From: Diadophis punctatus similis
Taxonomy: Eukaryota > Chordata > Lepidosauria > Squamata > Dipsadidae
Reading direction: 5' to 3'
NCBI GenBank assembly: GCA_023053685.1
Contig: JALIGW010000001.1
Coordinates: 155,914,966-155,978,965, forward strand
Length of the DNA stretch: 64,000 nucleotides
The notes under the pieces were generated by a model that did no database searches, was not told the DNA's origin, and was given only the letters and a program-made list of their open reading frames with translations. Shown piece by piece: positions 32,121 to 45,154 of this stretch. Every line of letters starts with the position of its first letter. The first letter of the stretch is position 1. Both the position numbers and the translations under genes were made by a program.

Positions 32121-33231
32121 TGCTGAGCTGCTCTTGATGTTAGTAATATTTTCTTAGCATTCAATTTTACATTTTGGGTAGAGGCCAATTTCCTTGCATC
32201 AGTCTGGCGTGCTTTTCCCTGTCTAATGTACTCACTACCTCAAGAACATTTAATTCCATCTGTGGTAGTTTTATAAGGAGGCATGTCTGCTTGCCCCAGA
32301 AATGGATCACTTTGAACATTAATTAAAATTAATAGCAGAGAAAGATAGAGCTGTGGCTTGTGACAAACACAAGGATATGATTTGGCAGCAGAATGACAAG
32401 TGGGAAAGGGAGGCAAATGGTGGGCTGCCTACTGATAGGATTTTCATTTTACCTTTATTTCATGGAACTCGAAAACTTTACATTGAAGACTGGAAGACAT
32501 TGTATTGAAGCATTTCCATGGCAGAATGGGATACTTAACATTCAGTACTCAGACAAAAGTATACGCAGACGAAATACTTATCCACAAGCTGATTTAGGTC
32601 TTAAGGGATCAAAGATTTCCATCTCTGTCCACTTTCGGTGATAGATGTCTGTTCTGGCAAATTTTTGTTCAAATTTTTGTTAAAAGTATAGAAAAGAACT
32701 ATCAATTTTGAGGGCAGAAATTATATTATAAACTTTATAAAATGGCTTTTTATTTCTTGCGTAAACATCTGATGCCACTTGAGTACATTCAAACAGATAT
32801 AAAATCTCTCAAGAGATTAACTAAAAGTTGTGCAATGTGCAATATATACTTTATTATTTAGGCCCTTGCTTGATTTAATTGACAATATACAACTTGTATA
32901 AAGAACCTTTTTATTTTGAAATATTCTCTTTTTTAAATATAACGTTATTGAATTTACAAAATACAGAATAATGGTAAAAGAAAAGTTAAAAAAGGAAAGC
33001 AAAAAAAAAAGAATTAGAAATGTAATGAGAAAAGGAAAAAAAAGATATGGAATATTATTAAATATGAAATAATATTTTGCAATATTCTCTGAATGAATTG
33101 ATATCATTTTAGCAATGCCCACTTTATGACTTTAATTATGAAAGCATTGAGAGACACTACATGCGCATTCATATCTCTCTGTCTTCTGATCTTCCTTCCT
33201 TTTCAAATAAATGTATTTTATTTTGTTCTAG
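32121..33231. other. Unassigned AT-rich sequence
   Basis: A-rich LINE-tail-like text lies at 32925-33050. No gene is supported; the frame at 32393-32641 has no recognisable motif. Confidence 0.4.
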
Positions 33232-33343
33232 GTATATAGATGACAAAAGTAAGGTTACTCCCAAGGCCTTTGGGAGCTCCATGACAATGTTGCTCTGGAT
33301 CTCAAAATTTTACAGACGACAAGAGCTGGGTTCACACAACATT
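33232..33343 (+). CDS. Candidate coding exon A of an unidentified gene
   Basis: The segment is open in one frame, encoding YIDDKSKVTPKAFGSS and MTMLLWISKFYRRQ and GSHNI. A T-rich tract ending TTGTTCTAG stands before it and a strong donor GTAAGTC directly after it. It begins with the third base of a codon and ends at a codon boundary. The next candidate exon starts at a codon boundary, so the phases fit. I do not recognise the protein. No repeat covers the exon. Confidence 0.5.
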
Positions 33344-33401
33344 GTAAGTCAAACAAATCACATTACAGCTTAGCTTGGTGCTGAATCAACCTGTTTATTT
33401 G

Positions 33402-33885
33402 TTCTAGTGCACGGGTGTCAAACTCAAGTCTAGTGCAGGGGTGTCAAATTAAATCTGGCCCACAAGGCCAGCCTGGAAATATCAAAGGACTGGCCCGCGG
33501 GGCCTCCGTGGGGCCCGTTTTTGGCCGGCAGAGTGCTTCTGGAGGCAGAAAATGGGCTGGGGGGGGGCCTCCCAGGGCCTCCGTGCGGCCCATTTTTGGT
33601 TGGCATAGTGCTGCTAGAGGCCAGGGAGGCCAAAAACGGATCACAAGGGGGCCTCCTGGGACCTCCGCGCAGCCCATTTTTGGCCAGCAGAGTGCTTCTG
33701 GAGGCCGGGGAATACTGTGGAAAGAAAGAAGAGAAGGGAAAAAGCACTTCTTAAGCCTGTGTCAAACGCCCACCATGACCATGCCCACCCTGGATATGCT
33801 CACCATGACCACGCCTACTCCCGGCTGCCCACCCCAGCTTTCTGAGGTCAAACCTAACCCTGATATGGCCCTCAATGAAGTCAGG
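33402..33885. mobile_element. hAT element of the GGGTGTCAAA family, right end lost
   Basis: Two tandem copies of the left end stand at 33410 (CACGGGTGTCAAACTCAA) and 33436 (CAGGGGTGTCAAATT), each preceded by TCTAGTG. The inside has repeats of GGCCTCC and GCCCATTTTTGG units and ends CGGCTGCCCACCCC, CCCTCAATGAA. The expected inverted right end is not found. It is in the intron between exons A and B. The 199-codon frame across it is not a gene. Confidence 0.65.
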
Positions 33886-33975
33886 AGTGGGATCTGGGGG
33901 TTCACCGAACTGCACAGAATCTTCACTAGAGGATCACCCGAACCCAGGCGAACCTGGAGCAGCTCGCCCCTGGTT
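33886..33975. mobile_element. Possible second short hAT MITE
   Basis: The ends CAGGAGTGGGATC and GAGCTCGCCCCTG-like GAGCAGCTCGCCCCTG are roughly inverted. No clear target duplication was found. Confidence 0.35.
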
Positions 33976-34061
33976 CCAGGGCAAGAAAGATATTTAGATG
34001 AGCCCATTGGATAACTATCAAGTGACTGACAGCTAGCTTTCTATTCTCCTTTCTCACTTAG

Positions 34062-34144
34062 GATTCATCTCTGGACCAAGTTTGGAGAAACAAGTTCATG
34101 GCTTTTATGCAATCTGAAGATAGTACCAGAACAGTATTCTGCGA
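34062..34144 (+). CDS. Candidate coding exon B of an unidentified gene
   Basis: A polypyrimidine tract ending TTTCTCACTTAG precedes an open frame, DSSLDQVWRNKFMAFMQ then SEDSTRTVFC, and a strong donor GTGAGT follows. It starts at a codon boundary, as exon A demands, and ends after two bases (GA) of a codon, which the candidate terminal exon at 41372 completes with G. No family is recognised. Confidence 0.5.
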
Positions 34145-35820
34145 GTGAGTGCCATATTTTGCTATTTATATTTTGTTACTTCATAAGGAGGGAAGACCCA
34201 GAAAGGATGACATTCTAAGCCAAAATCTGAAAAGAACAACTTGCATTTCATAAAACATTTCATAAAAGCAAAACATGCTGAAGTGAAGATGGGAAGGGGG
34301 AAATAAGGTTGTAGAAAAACTCCAACCCGGAGAGGCAGAGCTGAAGATGATTAAGAAAGAGTTCTCCTTTCATCCCTACCCCAACATCTCTTATCTGATT
34401 ACGATTGGAACCTGCCTTCTATTCATTTGGGAAAAGCTGAGGCAAACATTTCATTTGATTTTCATATCTACTTTTTTTTCCTTTGAAGTACCATGAGAAA
34501 GACCGCTGAACTTTACCATTTTAATTCTGTGTAGAATATTCCCCAACATAAATTCATTTACAAAGGTTAATGACTCAGAAGGATCTTTTATTAAACTTGT
34601 GGGTTAGAAATAGGGAAAATCTTTTGGCTACAAGCTGTGTTTTTTTTAAAAAAAACCTTGGTGTTGCAAAATGTGACGTTCACATAATTGCAGAAAAATG
34701 TTCTCCTTATAAGAGGGGTAAGATTTAATTTCAAAGGGATTTCAAAAGGTATTCAGTTTAAAGAGATTTTTTTTGAAAGCTTAAGCAGCAACTCTGGCAA
34801 AAAGTCTTTGGTCAAGAAATACCAACTGTAACCCTGTTAATAACTAAAAAAACAATGGCCAATGGAAAGAAAAATTATCAAAAAGTGCAAGTCAGTCTCT
34901 TTGGCAGAATAATTGGTAGCTCATTATTTGGGTTGAAAACAATATAATTTGTATTTCTAAATTTGCAAAATTGCTAAATTAATAGCATATGTTTTCTCTG
35001 CCTGATTGCTAAGCGGCACTTCAGAAGGGACGTTTGAACTGTGATACAAGAGGTTCGCTGGCAAGATCACATATTATTAGTTATTATTTTCACAAAGAAA
35101 ATAAGACTGGCTGTACTTAAAGTGACATCTAGAATAGAGATGTGAGAAGTTATGGCATTACATTTTCTGCAGCACAAGGAGCTTGGCCAAGTAATTCATT
35201 TTTATCATTAAAATACTATGTTAGTCCAAGTTTAAAGTTCCTTTTTTTACAGTCTTGAAAAGGAACAGATCCTTTTTCTTTGCTGAACTGATCCCTCTAG
35301 AGCTCCAACTTCAGGTTCTCCTACGCCAAGTCATTAAGATGATCTGAAGTGACCCACTGATGGAGCATCAAAATAATCATGATGTTAATTGGGTGAATGT
35401 ATTTGCTTGTACTTTTTTTTTACAATAATTAAATTAATTAATTAATTAGTTAATTAAAATGCTTCTTAGTTGCTTTATGCAATCAAATATTTACTAAGCA
35501 ATAGACATAAGGAATAAATCCATAAATCCATAAATAAGGAATGGATATTAACATATTCAAGAATGAGGTAGACAGATTAAAAGAAAGATGGGAGAGGAAT
35601 TGCTTTATATTACACCATCCATAAAAAGAACCCAGTATGTGTTTTAAACAGTTTTCATGTGTCTGTTTGAATGTTGTCTTTGAAAGAACGTTCTCAGTGT
35701 GACAACTGTAGGCGCTCACTGAGTAGATCCTGTCTTCATGCTGGTTATCCTGTATGACTTCATAGGCAGGGATATAAAGACAGCCTATAACAAAACCAAC
35801 CAACAAAGCGAACAGGTTAC
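34145..35820. other. AT-rich intron-like sequence
   Basis: If the exon model is right this is intron. No repeat or gene recognised. Confidence 0.4.
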
Positions 35821-35824
35821 AGAG

Positions 35825-35984
35825 CAGTAATGGGTTTCACTTATCTTTGCTACTGGTTCGAAGATATGTGCGTGTGCGCATGCGCAGAGTGTCCGTGATG
35901 ACGTCCGGGCGGATGGGCGGAGCCTCCCCTGCCACCGCTACTGGTACGCCTGAACCAGGGCAAACCGGTAGAAACCCACCACTG
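35825..35984. mobile_element. CpG-rich hAT MITE, short form
   Basis: TTACAGAG (35817-35824) and CTACAGAG (35985-35992) form an 8-bp duplication with one mismatch. The ends CAGTAATGGGTTTC and GAAACCCACCACTG are inverted. A TGCGCATGCGCA palindrome is in its centre (35875-35886). Confidence 0.85.
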
Positions 35985-36527
35985 CTACAGAGCATCAAAA
36001 GGAGAAAGTACTTAATTACACAATGAGTTTGATAGGGAGTTCCATTATTTTCTAGTATTATTATTTCTTTTCTTTTATGTAACCCACTTATCTCCTAACT
36101 CTAACTCTAAATGCTACTTCTTTTCTCTCTAAATTCTTTAATATTTTTTCTGGGCTTTTTGATAAGGGGAATGTTGCATTCTTGTAATGCAACAGCTATC
36201 TATTTCATCTGAGTTAGCAGTTGGAATAAGGCTCAGAAATTCAGAAGTTTCAACAGGCAAAAAAAGTGGTACCCTATGCTCTGACACACTGGTCCCCATT
36301 AACATCCAGGAGGCTGAATTTCCTACCCAGTGAAGTTTTTTTTCCAAAGCAGACTAACATTTCAGTAAGTAGCCCAGGGCAAAGATGCTAACTGAGGCTT
36401 TAACTTCTGCTTCAGATAGGACCACAGACAACGTACAACTAAGCTTTATCAAAAGCATTCCAGGACTGACAAAGTAATCCAACTGTCTGAAATCAGACAG
36501 ACTATTCATCATTGCTATGTCTCCATA

Positions 36528-36895
36528 CCCCTCTATCTCTATCTCTATCTCTATCTCTATCTCTATCTCTATCTCTATCTCTATCTCTATCATCTCTATC
36601 TCTATCTCTATCTCTATCTCTATCTCTATCTCTATCTCTATCTCTATCATCTCTAACTCTATCTCTATCTCTATCTCTATCTCTATCTCTATCTCTATCT
36701 CTATCTCTATCTCTATCTCTATCTCTATCTCTATCTCTATCTCTATCTCTATCTCTATCTCTATTATCTCTAACTCTATCTCTATCTCTATCTCTATCTC
36801 TATCTCTATCTCTATCTCTAATCTCTAATCTCTAATCTCTAATCTCTATCTCTATCTCTATCATCTCTATCTCTATCATCTCTATCTCTATCTCT
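36528..36895. repeat. (CTCTAT)n hexanucleotide array
   Basis: About 60 units of CTCTAT with a few shortened ATCATC and AACTCT breaks. It gives long Ser-Leu and Ile-Ser frames on both strands that are not genes. Confidence 0.96.
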
Positions 36896-36955
36896 CCCTC
36901 CTTCCCTCCCAGCCCTCCCTTTCTCCCTCTCTCTTCAAACAGCCATGTTATAGAT

Positions 36956-37085
36956 CAGTATTTCTCAACCTGGACAACTTTAAGATGTCTGGACTTCCAT
37001 TCCCATGGAAGTCCATACATCTGGCTGGGGAACCCTGGGAGATGAAGTCCACACACCTTAAGATTGTTCAGGTTGGGAAACACTG
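36956..37085. mobile_element. Short hAT MITE (CAGTATTTCTCAACC ends)
   Basis: CAGTATTTCTCAACCTGG and CAGGTTGGGAAACACTG are inverted ends. The flanks TTATAGAT and GTATAGGT agree in 6 of 8 bases, as an old duplication would. The inside keeps the GGACTTC...GAAGTCC arms. Confidence 0.75.
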
Positions 37086-37359
37086 GTATAGGTGATCGCT
37101 GTATTTCTGCATTTCAAAGGATGATTTAAGGCTCCAAATACAAAACTGTGCAATTTGACCTCTTTCACTTGGCCATCTTCAAGCAACAGATTCCCCACCC
37201 TTGCACCTGACATTCTTAGATGCACATCCTCAGGGAATCTATGATATCCAGGGAAACAAAGTTCTGGGTATGTAGCTTATTTAAAACATCTATTAATCTA
37301 ACACTTTGGGCAGTAAAAGAAAAAAAATACAGTCTTCCATGTAATCTAGATTGCCAAAG

Positions 37360-37361
<2 letters not shown>

Positions 37362-37412
<51 letters not shown>
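37362..37412. repeat. (GT)n microsatellite
   Basis: About 25 units, followed by a short TTTAATTTAA run. Confidence 0.95.
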
Positions 37413-37415
<3 letters not shown>

Positions 37416-37439
37416 ATTAATTTAATTTAATTTAATTTC

Positions 37440-40400
37440 ATGTTTCTAGACCATCAATCTAGTATTTAGCATGTAACCAGATTGATAGCTTAGGAGCCCA
37501 GATAAGAGAGTGGATTTTTGATCATGGACTTTCATCTGAGAATTTCAACATTTGGCATAGAATTTACTGTTTCCTGCAGAGTTATTTCCCCTTTCTTCTT
37601 TTTTTTAAAAAACCTATTTATTATTTCTTCACCCCAAAAGTTGGGCAAAGAAGGAGAAGATCAAAGGAGAAGTACAGACACCCATTGTGCAGCTGACCCT
37701 GGGGGGGGGTGACTTAATAAAGCATCCCAGAATGCACCATGGTCCAATCAATATGTGAATTTTCATAAAATTCAAGCCACATTATGGACCACCATTATTC
37801 ATTATCCATTGTTTTTCACTGATGAAGTAGCCTGTTTCCTTCATGACTCACATCCTCTTCATAATTCCCTTTTTTCTTATAGTTTATTTCCACTACACAG
37901 CTGCAATTCTTCATTCTGGTGGAAAGTAAAACCTAATACCTACACATGTTGAATGCCAAGGGTTGGATCCAGATTGTCTAGAACACTCAGCTTGGAAGCT
38001 ATTATTTCTATCACTAGAATGCAATTTCTTCCTCCAGAGAACATTAAGATTTGAAAACATGTCAACTTGGGAATGAAATTTATCATGGATGGGAACTACT
38101 TGCCAACTAACTAAAATATAACATTTTGATTTTTCTCCATTATTAATCTAACATTTGACCCTGAACAGACACACTCTTTTTTGTTCTATTACTATCTAAC
38201 TCTATATCTATTCATAAATACTCTCCCATAAATGATAGTTTAACCAATCCCATACATATAAAAATAGGATCTGATCTGGAGAGAAGTCCTACAATCAGAA
38301 AAAAATTCAACAGGGTAAATAAAACCAGAGAACTTGTTGGAGAAAAAGTGACCTACACAATAGTTCAAAAGTAGACCGCTTGGTGTTCTCCAGAAATTTG
38401 GGGTTTTAATTTTCATCATTTTCAGCCCGCCTGACCAATGGCAAAGGATTTTGTATATCTGTTTAGCCCATGCTTGCGGTAGTAAACCTGAGCCTTGACT
38501 GAGACACCTCAGGCTGCATGTGAATTATCCACTTATCTGTTGTTAGTGCTGCCCTATAAAGACATTTATTTCCAGAAGATGAAATATTGGAGAAGAGGCT
38601 TCTAATGAGCACATTTCCTTTGACATTCAGGTTTTCTATGCGGATGAATCCCAGTCTGCCATCTGAGGTGGTGCAACCTAGTTCAAGTGAGGAGTAGAAT
38701 TTCATTTTGTGAACAATGGCAGACTCCTAGGGAGAATTCCTCCTTCCCAGTTAATGTCAGGGGATTGCATCCAATTCCTTTTTTAGACCATTCCTGCTGC
38801 TGCAGAAGTGGAGAAAAGCAGGTGGGTTTTTTAAAAAATCAATTCTTTCCTCTACCTGCAGTCAGGGACCATCATTTCCTTTGTCCCAATCTTTATCTTC
38901 ACCGGCCTGTTCCCCATTTAGCCAAAAAGTCTTTCAATTAACTTGGAATCTAACCTTGTGGCTCTTTCTTGGGCCACAATTTGAAATAAATCTTCTGTTG
39001 TTGAAAGAAAAGTTTTCTAAGAGCAACCTGCACTCCAAGTGTAAAACTCGGTTAAGCTGTACACTTTGACTAAAACTTGCTGCTCACATTTTAAAGGCAG
39101 ACAACAAAGTGTTCTACGACATTAGAATTTGATCAATTTCCCACTGACTTTGGGTGAATTACCAGCCCATGTCAACCTTTATCAATTTGGCCAAGACATG
39201 AAATGAATCCTACAGTGAAAAAACAAAACAGGACTTTATTTCACCACTGACTAGAATAGAAAACCTTATTTAAAAGTCTCTTTTTATCAAAGTAAGAAAA
39301 TAAAATTTGTTGGCTTTCTTTAAACATTTTTGCTTTAAAAAACTATACCCAACAACCTGATGGAGGCACAGTTCCTTAGGAGCACCTAAAATTACACATT
39401 GAATATTTTTAAAAATATATTCTGCACTGGTCCACATCTTCTAATCATACCCCTTCTTGAGGGAGAAAAAGGGGAAGGAAGGACAGAGTCAATAAAGACA
39501 GTGAGCTGTTGTTGCTATTATTTTTATTGCCGAATTGATTTCATAGCCAGTTTTTATACTCTAGTTCCTCAGAGTGTCATTTTTAACTATGGCTGCACAA
39601 AGGGCATTGGGCAAGGTATTCCCAATCTGGTTCTTATGAGGTGTTGAAGTAGCATCCCAACTTTGCAAAGTCTGGTAAACAGAAACCATGAGCTGGACTT
39701 GGAAAAAAGCAAGACTGATTTAACTCATTCCTCTCCAGCTCTGCAGACGAGCCCTGCTGGATCAGATCCAGGATTGTAGGGAGGGCATCAAGCAGAAGAA
39801 TCTCACCTGAGCTTCTGTGAAAGCCTCATAACATCATTATTTCATTGCAAAAATGGCGTGACTCACCTCAGAAAATGTCCCCAGCTCAAGGGAATGGCAC
39901 TGTGTAATGCGAGAACTAATGCTACAAAGGTTATCAGTGATATTATCTAATCTATTTGCTGGACAAAGGGTCTTACTGTATAGTAATTAAAACTATTTTT
40001 GGAGCTCTCCCAGCTGCCTTTGCCCATTCCCCCTTTGTAACTATTCAGAACCTGGCTGCAAAGCACTGGAGCAGAAACCCGGCTGTCCATATGTTAAGGC
40101 GAGCTCCTTCCAAACCCTCTTATCAAAAGCCGGCTTTCGGGACCTGGTGATGAAGCCATTTCCAGACAATTGCTGCCTGCCCTTAAGGTCAGTCGCAAGG
40201 CAGAAAGCAAAGAAGATATTGTCTTCCTCTCCCTTATTCTTGTTGCAGTGGGAGCTTTTCAGCTCTGCCCATTCAGCCAACATCTGAGCCTGAAAACACA
40301 GCAGCCTCCTCTTTTCTCGAATTTTATAGACTCGGTTTGTTCACTTGACAGGATGTTGGGGATTGAAATATTTATCAGAATGAAAATAAAAGTTGTATAA

Positions 40401-40600
40401 AAATGCACGGACAAGGCACTTGATCATCCCTGATGCTGCTAGAGAATGGATTTGTATATCCAGCATGCATGATTCCTTTCTAGATTGCCCTTACAATAAC
40501 CCTGTGGAGAGCTTGAACTGCAGAAGGGAAAGATTGTCTCAAGATCACCTAGCCAGTTTCAGGGCTGACTGTAAACCGGGTTATCTTTAGACCTCATCCA
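37440..40600. other. Unassigned sequence
   Basis: No repeat or exon with matching splice sites is evident. Short frames (for example the minus-strand one at 38463-38705) have no motif. A degenerate SINE-like body may lie at 40440-40600. Confidence 0.35.
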
Positions 40601-40619
40601 AAAATCTCAGCATTCTATC

Positions 40620-41082
40620 CAAGGGTGGGTTGCTTGTTCTTCGGGTTACCGGTGCGCTGCGTGCGCATCACCATGTTTTGGTGTGCGCCCCCTTGCCACA
40701 TGTGTGCACCCCCTTGCTACGTGTGCGTACCCCCTTGCTACGCGCATGTGCCCCCTCGCACGATTTTGCTTCTTGCTCATGCGCAGAAGCAAAATCTTGT
40801 GAGGGGACATGTGTGCGCACGCAATTTCGGCACTTTTTTTTGCTTCCGCACATGCGTGGAAGCAAAAAATCACCGAAATCTCACGGGCTCGCAGGGCCCC
40901 TTGCAAGATTTTGCTTCCGCGCATGCACAGGAGGCAAAATCAGCCTCAAAATTCCCCCAAAAAGATGGCGCCGCGCGACAGACCGGTGATGACGGCACCG
41001 GAGCTGTCGCACGCAAATAGCGCCATCTGCTGGCCGCTACTGGTGCGGTAGAGTCGACAGCACCGGTAGGAACCCACCCCTG
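40620..41082. mobile_element. CpG-rich hAT MITE, long form
   Basis: ATTCTATC flanks both sides (40612-40619, 41083-41090), a perfect 8-bp target duplication. The right end is GGTAGGAACCCACCCCTG and the left end CAAGGGTGGGTTGC. The inside repeats CCCCCTTGC(C/T)AC-type units and the GCAAAAT/CATGCGC module in both directions. Confidence 0.88.
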
Positions 41083-41371
41083 ATTCTATCAGTGATTATT
41101 CTATGACCCATTTTAGGTAACACAAGCTATTTTTAGAAGGAAGTTGTAATTGGGAAAACAGTGAAGGGGGATGTTGAGTAATTAATCATCCTCTGCCCTC
41201 CTTCTTCCTGGACAAAAAGGCTAATTGATATTTGGAATCCAGCAAAAGCAAAAACACTGCATGTGAATGGGTGACTTGAATGCGGAAACAGAGAAATATT
41301 AAACATCTTCTTTCTCCAACGTCTCTCAGATTTTGATTACTCCCGTTTCTTTCACTTTTCTCCTTCTACAG

Positions 41372-41402
41372 GAACTCCAAGGAAAATGTTGCATTCATCT
41401 GA
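41372..41402 (+). CDS. Candidate terminal coding exon C
   Basis: A long pyrimidine tract ending CTTCTACAG precedes it. Its first base completes the codon split at the end of exon B (GA|G, Glu), and the frame then reads NSKENVAFI and stops at TGA 41400-41402. Later sequence would be 3' UTR: a variant poly(A) signal ATTAAA is at 41498-41503 and AATAAA at 41901-41906. Other exons could lie between B and C. Confidence 0.4.
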
Positions 41403-43690
41403 AAAGAATGTTATATTTGGTCTTTAAGCTCCTGGCTGTGAACCGTTCTGCACTTGCATTTTAAAGCCAGGAATTTGTAAGCATCAGTTTCACATTCATT
41501 AAAACGAACACAGATTGGAAACATGGTTGAAATCAGGTTGTGGGGATGAGAAAAGCAGTTATTGGGTTGGGGGGGGGATGGAGGTGGTGTCAGAATACAT
41601 CACAGGCTCCTTCACAAGATGGCAGCCATCTGGAAGGAATTCAATGGAGAACAAAAAAGCTATCATGGTGGGCATGCCAAGCATAAAATGTCCATTGCCC
41701 AGAAGGTGAATGGATGAACTTACCTGTTGCCACACCTTCTAAACATTCAGTATGCTCTGCATCACTCCAGTTTGGCTCCATCTTTTCTCTTGACAGGTTT
41801 TTCTAAAATACAGGGCTGCAGCCACAGTATTTTTTAAATTAATAGTACATTTTTAAAAGCTTACTGTGGCCAAGGTGGGGTCTAAAGTGGCATTCTTAGA
41901 AATAAAGATGAGTCCTTTAGTTTGCAACACATTGGTTCCCAAATGTTTTTTTATTAAAAGAATCTGGAAACAATGAGGTCATATGGAGCAAGAAAATTAA
42001 TGTGATTCATTAACCAATATTTATGGGTTGATCAGTGCCCTTGGCCACCAAAATTCTTACATCCAGAGTTTACCTTGATAATGCCAACAGTGTAGGATGG
42101 ATGAATTTGTCTAAATTATAGCATTTGTATATATCTGTATTTGTACTTGACATGCCTACAAACTTTCTCTGTGGTTTGCTTTCTATTGCTTGTTTAATCC
42201 CAGATGTCTCCTATCAGAGGTTTACAGCTGGTTCCATGTCTTCTAAGGTTATAAAGAAACAACAGGAATTCTGGCTATAGCAACTGCCTAACAGAAAAAG
42301 AAATGAAATAAAAATTGAATTATATCAGGATTCCTACAGACCAATCCTCTTCATGGTTACTGTAAAAAAAGACCTTACTTTACACTGAACGGGTGTTTTA
42401 AAAAGGAATTGATAGATAGCTTTATTATTTATATTTCACTTTATCTACATTTATTTGTTTGCTTTAATTTTATGCTGCCACACTCACAACAGACTACTAG
42501 TAGTGTAGACTAAAACCACACATAATAAAATATGAAGTAAAAACTACATAAAATACTAGAATTATGCTATACATAGGAATCTCCCAAAAATAAGACATAG
42601 TTTTAAAAGCTCTTCTCAACAGTTCTGTTTTTAAATGTCTTTCAAAATACCCGAAAGGAAAGCATCAAATGGGTTCCTGTGGCAAGCCATCAATTCTCAA
42701 CGTTCTTACACAGGTAGTTTCTTGATTTAGTTTCCATCTTAATCTTATGAAAATGCCTGTCAGTTTCTAGCTCAACATAATGTATTGGCAAAACAGTTGC
42801 CAAATGTTCATTGCAGACTGTTCAAGAAACATTTGTATATATATATAAAAATCTCCATACATCTGGTACCCAGAGAGAAAGCTTTCCCCCCCTGCATCAA
42901 GAAGAATGGAAGAAGGGTGGTCCGGGGAAGTAGGCTATGGTATATCATTGTTATTTTCTTTATTCTCTATATAAGTGATTGGAATATCCATCAAAGCTGT
43001 CTGTAGCTGGATGCCCTGAGTTTAATCAGGATGCTTGCCTATGAACTGCTATTTTGCACCTTCAGTTCTCTGGATTACAAAAGAAATACCCATCAAGCTG
43101 CCTAATTTCTTAAATTCAGGTAATTACTTTTTAAAGTGAGGGAAGCAATCCAAGACCAAATGAAAAGAGCTTTAAGAGCCATAATGATGAAGAACTCTTC
43201 AAAATGATGAGCCAGGCCAGTGAGCCTCTTATGCGTCTTACATCCGTGGGCCTGGAAACAACATATGATGTTACTTAATACCTACTCTACAGTACTTCAC
43301 CATAATCAGGCAAGTCAAGAATGGAATTTCCTTTCATTTATCATCCTTGGTTGCAACAATTAAGGCTGACCAACTTATGGAATCCTTCCCATGGCCTGGT
43401 GTTGTGAATTCACTGGAAGTGAGCTCCAGGAGTTTTCCGGCCAAGAATTGTGGAAAGCTGAACTCTCAAAAGAGCACAACAGCTACCAACAAGAAGAAAG
43501 GGGATAGCTCTTCAGGGGAGAGTCACATTCTGAACACATTAGGGCCCTCCCGATCCTGAATGTAACTATTTCCCAATATATCTTGCCAATTATGCAACTG
43601 TACTGACATTTGTAAAGAAATTTCAAAATAGTCTCAGGCAACAATTTGTTCCTACTGCTGCAGAATGGATCATCATTTCATCACCGATAG
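41403..43690. other. Possible 3' UTR, then unassigned sequence
   Basis: Up to about 41930 this could be the 3' UTR of the candidate gene. Beyond it nothing recognisable is seen; the frame at 43347-43559 has no motif. Confidence 0.35.
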
Positions 43691-43697
43691 AAAACTA

Positions 43698-43870
<173 letters not shown>

Positions 43871-45150
43871 TACACTCTAGTAATTTCTGTGTAGTACTTC
43901 TATACTTCTTCAAATTATATTTGCAGTGGTACTTTATAACAATTTGCATTCTGTCATTGTTTCTAGCCACAGCTGTGGAGTAATTAATTAGACAAGACAT
44001 ATTCCTTGCTTGTTTTGTTTCGCATGCACACAGACACACACAGAGGAAAAACTCCCTAGAAATTTGACATGGAATATACATCGTATGGCCAGTTAGTTCA
44101 TCTGGATAGGAAATATGTATTGAGCAACCAGAACGCAATGGTTCCTTTTGTAGATTAGCCTAGGAAGCTGAGCCTGGACATGCATGACTGGGAATTATAG
44201 ATGACATGCTATAAGTAAGTGCCCATTTCTTTTCTCCTAAAGCTGGTGGTGGAGGTGTCATTGTTGTTCCTCTTTCATTTCTTTTCTAAAGACTTTCAAC
44301 AGAAAATAGATCTGGTGTTCATTGGAAAACATGTTTCCTTTTTGCAGGTCTTCAACTGCTCTTATTCTTTGTAACGTGAGAGGCAGCTTAAGCACGAAAC
44401 AACACAGAGATGATTAACATGTAACGTGTAGTTCCACCCTAAGAAGGAATTCTCAACGTTCTGATCAAAAGCAGACTCTCGACAGAAAAACCTGAGCATT
44501 AAACAGGGCTAAGACCAGTTTGCATTTATATTATAAATGGCCTCTTTTGAAGGTACGGCAAGCACTGCTGTTTCATCACACCTACCAAAGAACGGGCGGT
44601 GTGTGCTTGGCCTGTGCTCTCATTTGTCTTCGCTGCCTGGCGAGCGGCACAAAGGCCTGAAATCAAAGCGCAAGTACAAAGAAACCTACTATTTAAAAAG
44701 GGAGAGAGGAAACCTGGAGTGTGGGAATGTGAAATCAAATGGATCATGGAGTCATGTTTAGCAGAAGTGGATGACCCCAGCAGCAGGGCTAGAAATAAAA
44801 CAAACCCTCCCACATACCCTTGGAAATGCTTGGAGTACAAGAGAGCATCATTTTTTTTGAACTTTAATTGTACTTATTAGGTGCCAGTCATTTGCAGACT
44901 TCCTGCCATTTTTCGCCTACGTAATTGCAAACTCCAAAGGAGTTGTGCAAAGTGAAACCATAATTGGCATGTGTGTCTGTGTGTGTGTGTGTACATGTGG
45001 TCGGGAGGGAGAAATTGATGTGGGGGTCAGTAATCTTTAAGAGAGAGAATCAGACTGAAGGAAAATCACAGGGTTGAAATACAAGAACTATTGCTGGCCT
45101 TTCAATCTTGCTTTTACAGAGAGGTACATGATAGATGGAACAATAGTTAA
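43871..45150. other. Unassigned sequence
   Basis: A short (GT)n run lies near 44975. The frames at 44526-44880 are open on both strands but lack splice context or motifs, so no gene is called. Confidence 0.35.
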
Positions 45151-45154
45151 AAAT

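Noticed and set aside
33415..34014. 199-codon frame
   Set aside because: It runs through hAT MITE sequence and across the exon A-B intron; Gly/Pro-rich by-product of a repeat.
36512..36835. Ser-Leu and Ile-Ser frames of over 100 codons
   Set aside because: Produced by the (CTCTAT)n array.
44526..44880. Possible small gene open on both strands
   Set aside because: No motif, no matching splice sites, and open frames on the opposite strand.
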